From: Skeletonema tropicum
Lineage: Eukaryota > Bacillariophyta > Thalassiosirophyceae > Thalassiosirales > Thalassiosiraceae
Direction of reading: 5' to 3'
Length of the DNA stretch: 64,000 nt
Assembly (NCBI GenBank): GCA_037178625.1
Contig: CM074130.1
Span: 2,480,001 to 2,544,000 of the forward strand
Below are positions 43,301 to 55,027 of the stretch, piece after piece (within the stretch, counting starts at the first letter, position 1; every line of letters starts with the position of its first letter). The notes under the pieces were generated by a model. That model made no database searches, was not told where the DNA came from, and saw only the letters and a list, made by a program, of their open reading frames with translations. The translations under genes and the position numbers were made by a program.

Positions 43301-45858
43301 TTATCCGTTCATATGCTGCTCCAACTTCTTCCTGTTCTCCTTCTTAGAGTGCAGCTTGAAGTCCATGATATCACCTCTGTACTTAGTCACCTTCTTGTGA
43401 TCACAGACGTAGATTTCTTGAGCACATTGAGAGATCAATCTCATGTCGTGCGAAATCATCAACTACACCTCCTTTAAATTTGTTTAGACACCTCGCAAGT
43501 GCATCAATAGACTCCATGTCGAGCGGGTTAGTGGGTTCGTCAAGAAGCAAAAGGTGAGGCTTTTCATGCGCAATGATAGCAAAGACAATGCGAGCCTTTT
43601 GTACCAGCACTCAATTGCCCCATGACTTGCTGTTGCTGATCACCAGTACACCCATATCGCCCGAGCAAAGGACGAATCTTCTCTATTGGCTCCGTCGGCA
43701 TCAGTTTTTGCTTGAAGAAGTCTAGCGGCGTCATGGTGAGGTCCAACTTTTCCTCGAAGTGTTGTGTAAATCTTGAAATCTTCAAATGCTGGTTCTTCTT
43801 GACTTGGCCCTTGGTAGGATGCAACTCGCCTGTCATGAGTTTAATCAAAGTAGTCTTACCAGCTCCGTTTGGACCCACCAAAGCAACACGTGTCTGAAGG
43901 TCAACTCCAAAATCGACCTTGGAATACAGTTCTTGTCCTCCTGGGTAATTAAAACTGACATTCTCAATTGCCAAAACGGGAACTGGCAGTTGCCCAGCAT
44001 CAGGGAAGGACCAATCCCAGTTTGGATCCACCTCGGGTTTGTTCGTTAATCCAGCTTCTAACTTCTTTTGCAATAACTTCTCACGAGCTTGTGCTTGCCT
44101 AACCATCTTCACAGTACCGTGACCGAAGCGGGCAATGAAATCCTTGATTTCTGCAATATCACGCTGCTCTGCTTCATATTGTCTCATTTGAACCATGTCT
44201 TGATCTCTCCTAGTTTGGACGTAGGTATCATAGTTTCCACTGTAGTAGCGTAGCTTCTTGTAAGTCATGTCAAGTCTCACAATGTGAGTGCACACGCTGT
44301 TCATGAAGTCTTGTGAATGGCACACGAAGAATAGAATCTTGTTCCAATTACTTAAATATTCTTCCAACCAGAGGACCGCGTCCATGTCCAAGTGATTGGT
44401 CTGAAAATGAAGAAGGACATGGAGAGTGAGCTTCAACAGAATTGCAACTAAAAGAGATCTCCAAAATCAGCCTGGCAGAGCTGAAGACAATAAACTTACG
44501 GGCTCATCAAGCAGCAAAAACTCTGGCTCCAAAAAGAGAGCCCTTGCCAAAGAAACTCGCATTCGCCATCCTCCACTGAACTCGCACGTGTTCTGAGCCA
44601 TCATAGCAGCTGTGAACCCTAAACCATGAAGAATGGTTGTAGCTCTGGCCTCTGCAGTTGCGGCATCCAACTGATCCAAACGGTCGTAAATTGCTTCCAG
44701 ACTTGACTGGATTTCAGCTTGTTCATCTTCATCAGCTTCCGCCATAGCATCGTTGAGTTGGTTTGCCTTCTCTTCAAGATGAGCAACTTCATCGTTGGAT
44801 TCCATCACTGCTTCAAGCGCAGTGATGTCGTTACGCGAAGGGTACTCAGAATCAAGGAAGTACATGTCGAGCGACGACGGGATAGGAATACTGCGTGCAG
44901 CAAGAGCCTTCATTACAGTTGACTGTGGTGAAAACGCAAGTTAGCACTGCACAAGATAAATTAATACACATAACAAACTCGACCAACACCTCTTACCTTT
45001 CCACTTCCATTGGGACCGATGAAGCCATAGCGATTTCCATAATTGATAACAACTTCAGTCTCCTCAATCAACGTTTTCCCGTGGAAAGCCACAGTCACTC
45101 CACCAACGTTGACATCTCGCGTATTAGCGTGTAAGTTGCCTTTGCGTTGTTCGTAAGTGACAACAATTTCTTGCTTACTAAGAGCCTCCAAAGCTGCCTC
45201 CCTTTTGCCCTCCTCCGAGTTGGGGTCAAGACTGCTGGCAGCACTGGTCATGCTAGCCAAACTAGCCATACTCATTTTTGACATCGATTTCGACATTCCG
45301 GCAGTAGAATCGTCTTCTTTCTTCTCCTCCTCCTCATCACCTCCACCTTTCTTTCCCTTTGCCTTTGCCTTTTTCTTTGCTTCACGTTTTGCTTTGGCCA
45401 ATGCTTTTTTCTCTTCTTTTGTTAGCTTCTTCTCATACAACTCTTCTTCACCCTTTCCCATCGCCGAGTCCTTTGTGTCTTGTGCAACGGTGCCTTCAAA
45501 ATCAATTTTGTCTCCACCAGTGTCGAGCTCGCGCTCGATCGCGGCTTCAGCTTGTCTCCTCCTGAGAATAATGATATCATTATGACATGTGTGAGAAAAA
45601 ATTTAAGGAACATTTACACTCTATTGTAACATATCTCTGGCTGCTCGTCTCTATTCTTCTCCTACATTGAGTGGTTCAATCCAACTTGTAATCTACCAAA
45701 TAGTTCAATGTAGCCTGCCCAAAGAGTGTAAAACACGTACAGAAATAGCAGACCAGAAACCGCTCACCCAACCAAGAAGAAGAACAATGCGGAAACCAGT
45801 CATGAATCATCAATTTCACCACTTACCTCTTCTCTGTGTAGGCTTTTGCGCGGCTCAT
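43301..45858 (-). CDS. ABCF2: ABCF2/ARB1-like ABC-F ATPase (two frame breaks)
   Basis: Exons 45827-45858, 44997-45561, 44500-44922 and 43301-44400; introns 265, 74 and 99 nt, all GT-AG. The second intron splits the first Walker A motif between GK and ST. The product is about 705 residues: a Lys/Glu-rich N-terminal extension, ABC1 with signature FSGGWRMR, the ABC-F linker, and ABC2 with Walker A GPNGAGKTT. The sequence follows ABCF2/Arb1, a cytosolic ribosome-biogenesis and export factor. Two single extra bases break ABC2: one at about 43602 inside the second signature (LSAG then QKAR), one at about 43460 (GGVV then MISHD). Both are +1. The second DEP motif is followed by TNPLD rather than TNHLD. 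Confidence 0.85.
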
Positions 45859-46341
45859 CTTGGACGTATTTGTAGTAAGCAGAATTAAATGGTTAGATAG
45901 ACACTGTCACTGTGTTGTTCCAGAGAGTTATGGCAACAATGCAATAGTAGGAGCTGAACGGCTGGTTTGTGCGTACTGGAGGTATGTTTGGGCAGAACAC
46001 GTTGCAAGCTTGCGTCGAAGCAAAAAGGAATGGCCGTCGCTGCGCCCATTCCCTACGGTAGGAATTATATTCCCATCAAATCGCAATTGGGACAAGACCA
46101 AGTCTCATACATATCTCATGCGCGCGCTGTTAAATACTCCAAGACCCTGATGAATCTTCTCCATCCTTTTTCTCAGCCGATAGCATATCAATTCTATTAC
46201 TTTCGACTTCTGATACCGGCACTTTCATTTAACATAGCAGGCAAAATTATCTAACCATTTTCTTTAGCTTATTGTCTAGCGTGGTCCGTTACAAACTGTC
46301 CTGGTTAAGATGGTTGCTTCATCACCTCTGCACTGATAAAC
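45859..46341. other. Intergenic, nothing supported
   Basis: 483 bp upstream of the ABC-F gene and downstream of the CRAL-TRIO gene. A 95-codon plus-strand open frame (45967-46254) contains a somewhat protein-like stretch but no domain; not annotated. Confidence 0.5.
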
Positions 46342-47275
46342 TTAAGGCAGCAAACTTACAACCTCTCTCACAAACTTTGTCTTAATGAGAGGATCTGTAC
46401 CGAGCGGAGTCAACTCTTTCAAACTGGCCAACACTGGTGCTCTCTTGAACACCAATCGTTCCTGGACACTCTTAGGGAAGAGCGGCTTTAGAAGCCCAAC
46501 GAAAGCTTGCAAGATTAGTGGCAAGTTCAGAATCATAGTCGGTCCGGCAAGACTAGGATAAAGACTCTCATATTGGTCACTGCTCGATGTAAGCGCTTGG
46601 CTGAATCTCTTATCCGGAGCCTTTCCTCACTCCACTGATGTCGTTAGCAAATAGTACAGAGCACATTCTACCCTTCTCACTTCGTTTGTTGGCAACGATG
46701 TTGTGCACTTCTTTTGCGTACATGAAAAAGTCACATACTTGCTCCACACTTGCTTTGTCCATTAGCTCCTTATCATCGATTTGAGATGCACGAATCACGT
46801 AGACGAGATCTCCATCTTCTGTACTGGTGGTGATTACAGCTTTGGGAGTGATGAAGTCGTTAATGATATCTGCATGAGGAGCAGCATTCCGAACAACTTC
46901 GTTGTCCCAACCACCGTCCGCAGTAGCTTTCTTCACGGCCTCATTTGCTGCATCAACGATTATCTTTCCAGTAGTTTTCCTCCACTGAATGGCATTTTTG
47001 AGTGCCTTCTCAGCGCCGACTTTGTCATCAGGATAAGCAAGCGCAAACCTCAACAAATCGACATCACCCATTTCCATATCATCAGGTACCACCTCGCGAA
47101 GAGAATCGACCACAAATCGGTTGTTCATAAGCACACCCTCTGTTTTGGCACCGATCTTGTAAGGGACGGCCATGAGGCGAGTAGAAAGTGGCTTGTTGGG
47201 CGTGACACCTATAAAAGCATTTGAAGGGACGGAGAGAAGAGCCGACACAACCAGGACGCGGTTTATCATCGTCAT
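46342..47275 (-). CDS. Plastid-targeted CRAL-TRIO (Sec14-like) protein (frame break)
   Basis: Starts at ATG 47275. The N-terminus is a signal peptide ending SNA then Phe, a diatom ASAFAP-like plastid-import junction, followed by a basic Ser/Thr/Pro segment. A CRAL-TRIO N-terminal helix pattern (LLRFALAYPDD, later IQWRK) precedes the lipid-binding domain. One extra base at about 46621 breaks the frame after ISGVRK. After skipping it, reading continues (YPSLAGPTMILNLP, LLKPLFP), the typical Sec14 gate region, to a stop at 46342; about 310 residues. A 22-nt GTGAGG...AAG stretch (46610-46631) removed as an intron would also restore the frame. Such proteins carry phosphoinositides, tocopherol or other hydrophobic molecules; the ligand here is unknown. 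Confidence 0.75.
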
Positions 47276-47756
47276 TATTATTTTGCAACTACTGTTTCTA
47301 CGCTACTCTCTGGTCGACAGCGATGTCTATCTTGACCACTCCACAACAACCAACACCAATCACTTGAAACAATAATCAATAATTGTATGACGCCATAACC
47401 ATAACATTGAAGTGCCGTCGACCCCGAGATCGAGCGAGCCACCACGCATGTGCGTCTTTGCTCCGATTTGGCGGGATCTGGGTGCAATGTCACTGTGACT
47501 GTGACACGAACCAAGCTTAGATTAGGAGTTCTCATTCTGTGTTGTTGGTTGTCGATGTCGATGGTGCTTGGCTGGACGGATGACGGATGGAGTTGTTTGT
47601 TCGATGCTGCTGGCTGCAACCTGCGAAGATGATGTGTTGTGGGTAATAATATCACGAGAAGAATAGTATCATACATAACAGTGATGCCATTATGCGTCCA
47701 ATGAGGGCTAATCAGACGTACTTTAAAATTTCTGTTATATTATTATTATTATCATT
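47276..47756. promoter_or_regulatory. Divergent promoter with overlapping upstream ORF
   Basis: 481 bp between the CRAL-TRIO (-) and PDAT-like (+) starts. Just before the PDAT start is a run of ATT triplets (47737-47751). An 18-bp sequence (CATTATGCGTCCAATGAG) occurs twice, 65 bp apart, the second copy containing the PDAT ATG. The first copy opens a 25-codon upstream ORF (47692-47769) that ends 10 bp past the PDAT ATG in another frame. Confidence 0.6.
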
Positions 47757-49845
47757 ATGCGTCCAATGAGACGAAAGAAAGGGACGAATGCTCGCGCGGA
47801 AGCTATCCGTCAAAGCGAATTATCAGCTATCCACGATAAGGATGCGCCTACCAGGAAACGCTTTCAAACCTATCTCGTATTATTAGCAGCATTGTATACT
47901 GTAAGATGGCTGCTTTCACCTGTGAAGACAAATCCAACTTCCAAGCCTGATGTAGACTCGAAAGGACAGTTACAGATGGTATTTGATGAGTTCTTCGCTG
48001 CCAATGTCCAGCCATTGTGGGATCGTGCATTCAACGGCACACAGTATGCACTTGAGGAGTCGTCCCGGGTAGGGCACCAACTGAAGGAACAAAACGCAAG
48101 AGTGAAACACCCAGTTGTGATTGTACCCGGCTTTATTACATCTGCACTGGAACTTTGGGAGGGTGAAAGTTGTATGAAGAAGAACTTCCGTCAAAGAGTA
48201 TGGGGAAGTGCCAGCATGGCTAGAACATTCTTTGCTGATCGTGATTGCTGGCGGAAGCATTTACAACTGAATCCACAAACTGGTATGGACCCTGATAACA
48301 TTCCGCGTTAGAAGTGCTCAAGGCTTTGAGGCTGCAGACAATTTCATAGCGACATATTGGGTGTGGTCAAAACTGATTGAGAATCTAGCAGACGTAGGCT
48401 ACGATGGAAGTTCGATGAGCATGATGAGCTACGATTGGCGGTTAGGTTATGAATACCTGGAGAAACGTGACGGTTACCTTTCAAAATTGAAAGCAGCAAT
48501 AGAGACGCATCACAAAACAAGTGGAGAGAAAGTCGTTCTACTATCACACAGTATGGGTGGGAGTGTGGTCTACTATTTCCTTCAGTGGGTAGTTACAGAC
48601 GAGAGACACGGTGGTGGAGGAGGTGGGAAGGATTGGGTGGAAAAGAATGTTCACAGTTTTGTCAACATTGCAGGAACTCTGCTAGGAGTTCCGAAGGCGA
48701 TCCCTGCATTACTTTCAGGTGAATTGAAGGATATAGCTGTCCTAATGCCTCAAATCGGTGATTTGCTCGAACAATTTTTTGGAAAAAGGGTGCGAAAGAA
48801 TCTCTGGAATAGCTGGGGATCTTTGGTTGGAATGCTTCCTAAAGGAGGAGATTCCATATGGGGCAGTGGATCAGATCTAGAAAAAACTACAGAAGAAGAA
48901 ACTACAGGCTCGATTCCAACAATTGTTTGGAACAACGGCACAACTGAACCATTGTGCACTTCGTCTTCGTCAACTTCCATTTACGAAAACACCACTCCCA
49001 TAGATGAACAACCGACCATCGACAATGGATTCACTGACGAAGAGTTTGACCTGCACATTCCTGCTTCCAAACATTGGAGCATGGACGAAACGATAGATCA
49101 TATAGTAAGAACTGGTGGAGGTTACGGTTCCTCCCCCAGTTCTACCTTTTCATTTGATTCAAAACAGGGATGGAAAGAACGCAGATCCTCTCTCAATAAG
49201 AGAAAGCACTGGCATGACCCCGTGGCGTCACCATTACCATATGCGCCTTCACTAAAAATGTACTGTCTTTACGGAACGGGAGTACCCACAGAAAGATCGT
49301 ATTATTATCATCTATCATGCGACAAAGTCTCAAAGTCAAAAGACGTGGATGTAGATCAGCTTTACATTGCAGATGATGCTGATGCAGAAGCAACTTGCAG
49401 AAACGGAACAGGGAACACAGATGACGACCCCCCAGAGTCTCCTTTCTACATTGATGTTGCTCCGAAGAGCGACTTACGAAACATAACTAGCGGCGTCAGA
49501 TTCTCCGATGGCGATGGGAGTGTTCCACTCCTTTCTCTCGGATACATGTGTCAAAAGTTTGCAGAGCCCAGAAGTAGGCACAACCCATCAGGAATCAAAG
49601 TATTTACTCGTGAACGAAAGCACGATGCCGAGGTATCACTTGCAGATCCTGGACGTGGTGGGCCTCGATCTGGTGAGCACGTCGACATACTTGGAAATAT
49701 TGGAGTGATAGAAGATGTTGTTCGGATTGCCACAGGATTAGATGTTGAAGAGATGGTTGACAAAGATATAATAGTTAGCGACTTGAAAAACATTGTCAAG
49801 AAAATAGATCAACATCCTTCTGGAGGGTTGAAACACGCGGTGTAG
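47757..49845 (+). CDS. PDAT: PDAT-like phospholipid:diacylglycerol acyltransferase (frame break)
   Basis: Starts at ATG 47757; basic N-terminus, one transmembrane helix at about residues 37-53, then the LCAT/PDAT fold. One extra base at about 48303 breaks the frame inside a highly conserved segment (DPDNI then RVRSAQG). Skipping it gives about 695 residues. Visible motifs are the lid Trp in ELWEG, the nucleophile Ser in SHSMGG (about 265), the acid in GDGSVPLLS (about 586) and His in HVDILG (about 641). The enzyme moves an acyl chain from a phospholipid to diacylglycerol, giving triacylglycerol, at the ER or an internal plastid-associated membrane. A low-complexity insert lies between about 375 and 465. 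It converges with the lipoyl-domain gene. Confidence 0.85.
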
Positions 49846-49937
49846 CTGTAACAAATGTAAACAATGACTTTTCAACAACGGATTCAACAAACCTAAGCTA
49901 TATTCACGTTATTTGTACAGCTCACATTCTCACATTT

Positions 49938-50917
49938 TCACGCTGCCAACCAGACTCCTCTGGGACCCGCAGTTGCGATCTTTCCACCGACGAATACTAC
50001 TCCCTTTATTCCATCTTCTGAGATTAATGTTTTTACTTCCGGAGCTTCCAAAGCACCCCCCAATACCAATGCCTCCATCTCCTCCTCGGTAATCAAAGGC
50101 CGTCCTTCCATAGGTTTGTACGGTATTTGTGTGATTGACGTGGGAGCGTTAGGTTTGCCAGAGTTCAATACAGTGGTAGCAGATGCAGTTGGAGCAGCTG
50201 GAGACGCCGAGTCTGAGTCTGTTGCCGTCAATCGAGCCTTCCACCCATCCTTGCCCAAAAAGTGAATCGATGGAATTCGCGTTGATTTGAGAGCTGGCTC
50301 AGAAATCTCCACAATATCTTCTCCAGCCTTCGTTGCATCAAGTGATTCATTAACCTCAGACATGTTTGTCTCCAAAACGACACTTTCAACGTTTTGAACG
50401 TCCGTGTCCAAAATGTATAATCCCGCCCCAACTTCAACAGTGTCATCCACTTCTCCTAATTGTTTGATCAATACTCCATCCCTCTCAGCTTTAATATCTA
50501 CTGTCACTTTGTCAGTTTCGACCAATGCCAATACATCTCCTTCGCGAAAGTTGGTGCCTGGAGGTACGCACCATTCTACAATTGTTCCCTCTCTGAATGA
50601 AGTATCAGAGTAAATTAGTAGGAGAGGAACAAGTCAGTCAAATCAGAAGCACATGATATGATAAATTGCATAGTCAACAGTTAGATGGTACAAACTCACG
50701 TGATACTGTCACCCATTGTGGGGACATTGACAGTGATTTGAGCTTTGAGCAGAGGGGTTTGAGAGATGGACCGAAGAGATACTCTTTGCTGCCGACGTCC
50801 GTTGGAAACTGGTATCAACGCATTTCTGGAAGATACAAAAGTACTATTTTGTCTCCGGAGCAGTGCAGACAAAGGAGCCCTTAATGCAACAGATTTCTGT
50901 GCTGAAGAGAGGAACAT
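49938..50917 (-). CDS. Mitochondrial lipoyl-domain protein with KGD4-like tail
   Basis: Exons 50700-50917 and 49938-50592 (intron 107 nt, donor GTGAGT, acceptor CATTCAG), 290 residues. It has an Arg/Ser-rich mitochondrial presequence, then a lipoyl domain opening with VPTMGDSITEG and carrying the lipoyl-lysine motif ETDKVTVD. This is the 2-oxoglutarate dehydrogenase E2 type. The E2 catalytic core (HHR, DG motifs) is absent. Instead there is a linker and a C-terminal part with a PSIHFLGK segment and ITEEEMEALVLGG. These resemble the two short conserved ends of KGD4/MRPS36, the adaptor subunit of the same complex. A lipoyl-bearing adaptor is inference. It could also be an incomplete duplicate of E2. 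Confidence 0.7.
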
Positions 50918-51820
50918 GATTTTTTTATAGACGCGCTGTGAGTTGGCTAAGAGTTAGGAGTATGTCGATAGATGCCGACGAAGATGAAGATATTTTTTTG
51001 ACATGGTGCGTCGCTTTCATTTTTTTTTGCCTTCTGCGTCCAGAATCTTGCTTCGCCAATCATCGCTATTGTACATCATAAGTAGATACCTGCTCTACCT
51101 CTCTAGAGATAGAGAGCTAGAGCTTCCTTGTGTACGATACAACGGGAAGTACAAGAGATAGATTATTTTAGTTGCTACGATACTCCCTCTAGACACTAGT
51201 GCCAGTAGAGTAAGGTGAACTTAAACCACCAGGAGGAGCTCGAGCTGGTCCCGAGACTGTGGTGCCTGCTGGGCAGGAATTGGTCGACGCGTCAACCCTG
51301 CCGAACTCCTCGACTTCGGTCCAGGCTCTCAATGACTACTATAAAGGTCTAGATCGAAGATTGGATTCTATTGTAACTCTATTTACTAAACTCTAAATTA
51401 AACTCTATTTATTCTTTTGAATAAGCAGTACCCAACATTGCTCAACCTCATAGGGTTTCTATAAGAAAGGGATGGCCTGCTGAGTAAATAGAGATACGCA
51501 GTTAGTAGGTGATGACGAAAAAGAAAAACAATTGCAATGACTTCCATATTGGAAGGAGGATGTTTCTTTGTGGAAAGTTGTTGGTTGAGTGGGCTCTGAA
51601 AAGAACCACACTTTGCCATGGAGAGTTATGTTGAGATTTTATGAAAGATTTTGATGCTCAAGCGAGATGCGGAGACATCGGGAAACAAGTCAAGACAGGA
51701 GAGATATGGAGGCGAATTCAAGCAGCAATTTTAGTATCGTAATGATACTCTTGATGGCAAATACTCTCTGAGACTCATGCATATGAACTATTATAGATGA
51801 TGTTGTTGTTCCATAAACAT
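50918..51820. other. Long intergenic region with a 60-codon open stretch
   Basis: About 900 bp between two minus-strand genes. A plus-strand open stretch without ATG, 51214-51396 (60 codons), reads like protein (Gly/Pro-rich start, then an amphipathic LNDYYKGLDRRLDSIVTLF helix) and is bounded by stops. It may be a retroelement or exon fragment. Short inverted CTCTCTAGAG/ATAGAGAG sequences lie at about 51098-51120. No RNA gene recognised. Confidence 0.5.
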
Positions 51821-53354
51821 CTAGCGAATGTGCATGGTCCGACTGAGTTTTTTGCTCTTTGCTCCTCCAGGAACGTCCGAGGCACCACGTTTTCCAGTGT
51901 GAGATTTGCTTGGCGCAGCAAAGACATCCCAGAAACGCAGAGTCTCATCCGCAGCCGCAGAAACGACAGATGAACCATCAGGACTGGTAGCCATGTGCAA
52001 TACACGAGCAGTATGCCCTTCAAGCTCCTTCACCTTGGCCATAGTGGGGTACTTCCAAAGGCAAAGTTGGTTCCTTGCGAATCCATGAGAAGAGAGGATC
52101 TCTTTTTCGTGAGGATTCCATTGCAAGGCACAAACTTGAGAACCAGTGTCGATAGAGTTGAGCATAGCTCCAGATTGAGTGTTCCAGAATTTGATGCACC
52201 TATCAGCAGTTCCTCCACCGGTAGCGAGCAAGTTACGCTCATGGGGAGACCAGGCCAATGCCTTCACAGCAGCTTGATGGTCAGTAAGCTCGAAGCGAGG
52301 GCGTGACGAAGATGAGGCAGGCGGCATCCCACAAGCAAAGTTTGTTGTCATTAGCTCCACTAGCAAGGGTCAAGCCATCAGGAGACCAGGCAAGCCCACA
52401 AACTTCTTGCGTATGGCTGTAGAGGGTTGCAGTCTTGTGCTCGGCGATGCGAACATCATGATTGACAATGAGGTTGTCCCTTCCACCACTGGAGAGAATG
52501 TGACGGTTCCAAGATAAGGCTCCAACACGATCAGTGTGCCCGTCCATCTTACGAAGTTGCTTTTGAGCACGTACGTCCCAGAGCATAGTCTTTCCCCACG
52601 ATGTACCGACAGCAAGGTGACCGCCACCCTCTTGAATCCAAGAGACACTAGAGATGTGAGCGTCAGGTCCCTCACTTTCAACGTTGCAAAGCTCATCGAT
52701 CTGTCCAGTTTCGGCATTCCAAAGGTAGACAGTTTGAGAAAGAGCAACAGCCAACACATTTGTATCAGACCAAGAAAGCAAGTTGAGGTAGTAATCGTCA
52801 AGTAGATCTGGAGCATCCAAAATACGTGTCGGCGCCGAAGGGATGTGTCTGCTAACAAGTTTGGTGGAGCTCTTATTCTTTCGTGATGATGTCGAAGCAG
52901 AATATAAAACTTGCAAGTTGTTGACGGTATCACCTTTTGGAGCTGGTGCCTTCTCCGCAAAACTAAGAATGCGACTTTTTGAGTCATCAATCCCAAGCAG
53001 AGAAGACTTATATTCGGACAAATCGGAGGCAACGGAGTTGATTGTGTCTTCCTCAGCTTCCGAGAATTCACTATCTGTTCTATCACCGATGGACTCTTCA
53101 GCACTGGACACAATGGAAGCGGAACACTTTTCCATGTCCATTGCAGCACGGTTAGGGATAAAGCGGTCGCTCAATCCACTGAGGGGTGGCTTACGAGAAT
53201 CACTGGAGGAGGAACATCCTTCCGCATCGTTCTTGCGTTCCCAACGCGCACGAACACCACTACGGACGGATGTGTTGGCATCAGAGAAGCCATTATTGAG
53301 GATATCCTCGAATTCAACGACATTTGAAGTCATGATTGATTGATATTCTGTCAT
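51821..53354 (-). CDS. CDC20: CDC20, APC/C activator (frame break)
   Basis: Start taken at ATG 53354; an ATG at 53333 is an alternative. The N-terminus holds the C-box variant DRFIPNR about 70 residues in, then a Ser/Glu-rich region and a seven-bladed WD40 propeller. The C-terminus ends in the Ile-Arg tail that docks on the APC/C. DRFIPNR fits CDC20 better than CDH1. One extra base at about 52322 breaks the frame in a variable loop (KLCLWDA, then SSSRPRF and [13 protein letters not shown]). Skipping it gives about 510 residues. A 19-nt GT...AG stretch in the loop would also restore the frame. CDC20 selects substrates for ubiquitination at the metaphase-anaphase transition. Confidence 0.88.
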
Positions 53355-53927
53355 GTTGTCAGAAGAGGAGAGAAAGAAGAGGAAAAAGTAGACGTTAGAA
53401 AAGTTTCGAGAGGTCGAGATGAGACGATAATATAGCTTCAATTGAAACAGCGACGATCATGAGGCGATCACTTACGTTTATTGTATAATAAGAGTGTTGT
53501 TCAAACGATTACAAAGATGTAATTGTGAGCTCACTCTTGAGGAGAGCGAAGTTGTTGTGAAGAGTTTTTTAGCGAAGGACCACAACGGGACCACACGTAA
53601 CCCTTTCTTTCAAATGCGAAGGCCTCAAGCGATACACATAGGCTTTTTTGGCGGGCCACGAACTAACCAGAAAACAAGACATCTCGCCAAACTCCCAATC
53701 AACTCGCCGAGAGGTCACATTCAATACACGTGCTTGTTGATATAAGTAGTAGCTCATTCGTGTAAATAGACATCAACGGAGAGCGTTACTTTGTTCCAAT
53801 TCCCCGTAAACTCAACTGTCGATAGCATCACTACCATAACGACGACTTCAGAAATCTAAGAGTGGAGGAGCACATAATATAACTCACGATACCGAAGGAA
53901 TTATTGATTCATACAGTCCAAACAAAC
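53355..53927. other. Divergent promoter region, CDC20 and small membrane protein
   Basis: 573 bp; short open frames on both strands but none with domain character or good initiation context. Confidence 0.5.
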
Positions 53928-54227
53928 ATGCCGTCGTCATCTTCTTCCAACAACAACGATCCAAAAGAAATCGAAACAAGGGAAATACCAGTACCATTGT
54001 GGGTTGCAGCATTTGGTGTCACCCTCCTCGTTGGTACTCTGACAATAGTGCATCGCGCTGATGATTTCGGCCCCCACAACTATCAATTCAAAAGAACCTT
54101 TTGCATTTTCTACACGACTCTTTGGTTGGCAACTGTGACTTGTTGCTGCTGCGATGCTGTATCGATAAAGAAGTCAACAGGCAAGTCTGTACAAGGAAGA
54201 AGGCCCAGGAGAAGTGGTTGGGTGTAA
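53928..54227 (+). CDS. Small two-helix membrane protein, unknown
   Basis: 99 codons from ATG 53928. A polar Ser/Asn-rich N-terminus is followed by a hydrophobic segment at about 24-41 (VPLWVAAFGVTLLVGTL), then a second at about 61-75 that runs into a Cys cluster (TCCCCDA), and a basic tail. No family recognised. The two-helix composition is hard to explain by chance, but the gene is short and unsupported by homology. Confidence 0.5.
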   Translation: MPSSSSSNNNDPKEIETREIPVPLWVAAFGVTLLVGTLTIVHRADDFGPHNYQFKRTFCIFYTTLWLATVTCCCCDAVSIKKSTGKSVQGRRPRRSGWV

Positions 54228-55027
54228 AGTGAGATGAAGAGAGAAAGACGATGGGATACCGTTTATGTCTCATTATGTAGGTTGTATTGATAGGATAAAG
54301 GAAACTTGGAACTTGGACAAAAGGAATGAGAAGTATTGAGTTGTGATGGAGAAGATCTAGCGGCAACATACATCGGTTCAATATGTTGGATATGATGTGT
54401 AGTACATCCTTCGTTGCCAAGCAAAAGCTCAACAAAAGATGAACGATGCATATTGGATATGCTTTGCTTCTGTTTTGTTAATCTTCTAAAATGTAGTGCT
54501 ACACTTGTATACATGCAATCAGTTTCCTGAATAAATAATATTTGTAGTGCATTCTGATCAGATCTTGAATGGGAGTCTTCTGCCTTTGCTTCGGCCATTG
54601 TACATATTGTTTCTTACAATACTTTTAGATAATATGTTGTATGACCTGCACCAGTGAGATCATGATGAGATCCTTTCTTGCCATGTTCTTCTTTACGAGA
54701 AGTGAGACATCGCGCCGTATCACCGTCACCCCCCCGGCCTGCGACGTGTGACAATTGACAAGACTATGACATCATGGCCAATGCATTGCCATGGCATGTT
54801 TACCATTATATTGTACTATTCACCTGGATAAATAAGCAACACCAACATAACACTTTTTCTTTGACCTGGTGGGTCTAGAATATCTTGTGGGCGAAGTGGA
54901 ATATAATGCTGTGACTCTATCGTACGCTCAAATATCACAAGAAAGACTATCAGCCATAATTCATATCCATCCTCTCTTTTTGATCTCAATGCATACGCCA
55001 TGAAATAATAATATCAATATCGACACC
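54228..55027. other. Intergenic, nothing supported
   Basis: About 800 bp. A 111-codon minus-strand open frame (54263-54598) has a plausible ATG but no domain and no membrane or targeting signal; not annotated. Confidence 0.5.

Noticed and set aside
45967..46254. 95-codon plus-strand open frame with a protein-like stretch
   Set aside because: No recognised domain and no supporting neighbour; too weak to annotate as a gene.
54263..54598. 111-codon minus-strand open frame
   Set aside because: Starts with ATG but shows no domain, membrane segment or signal; left as intergenic.
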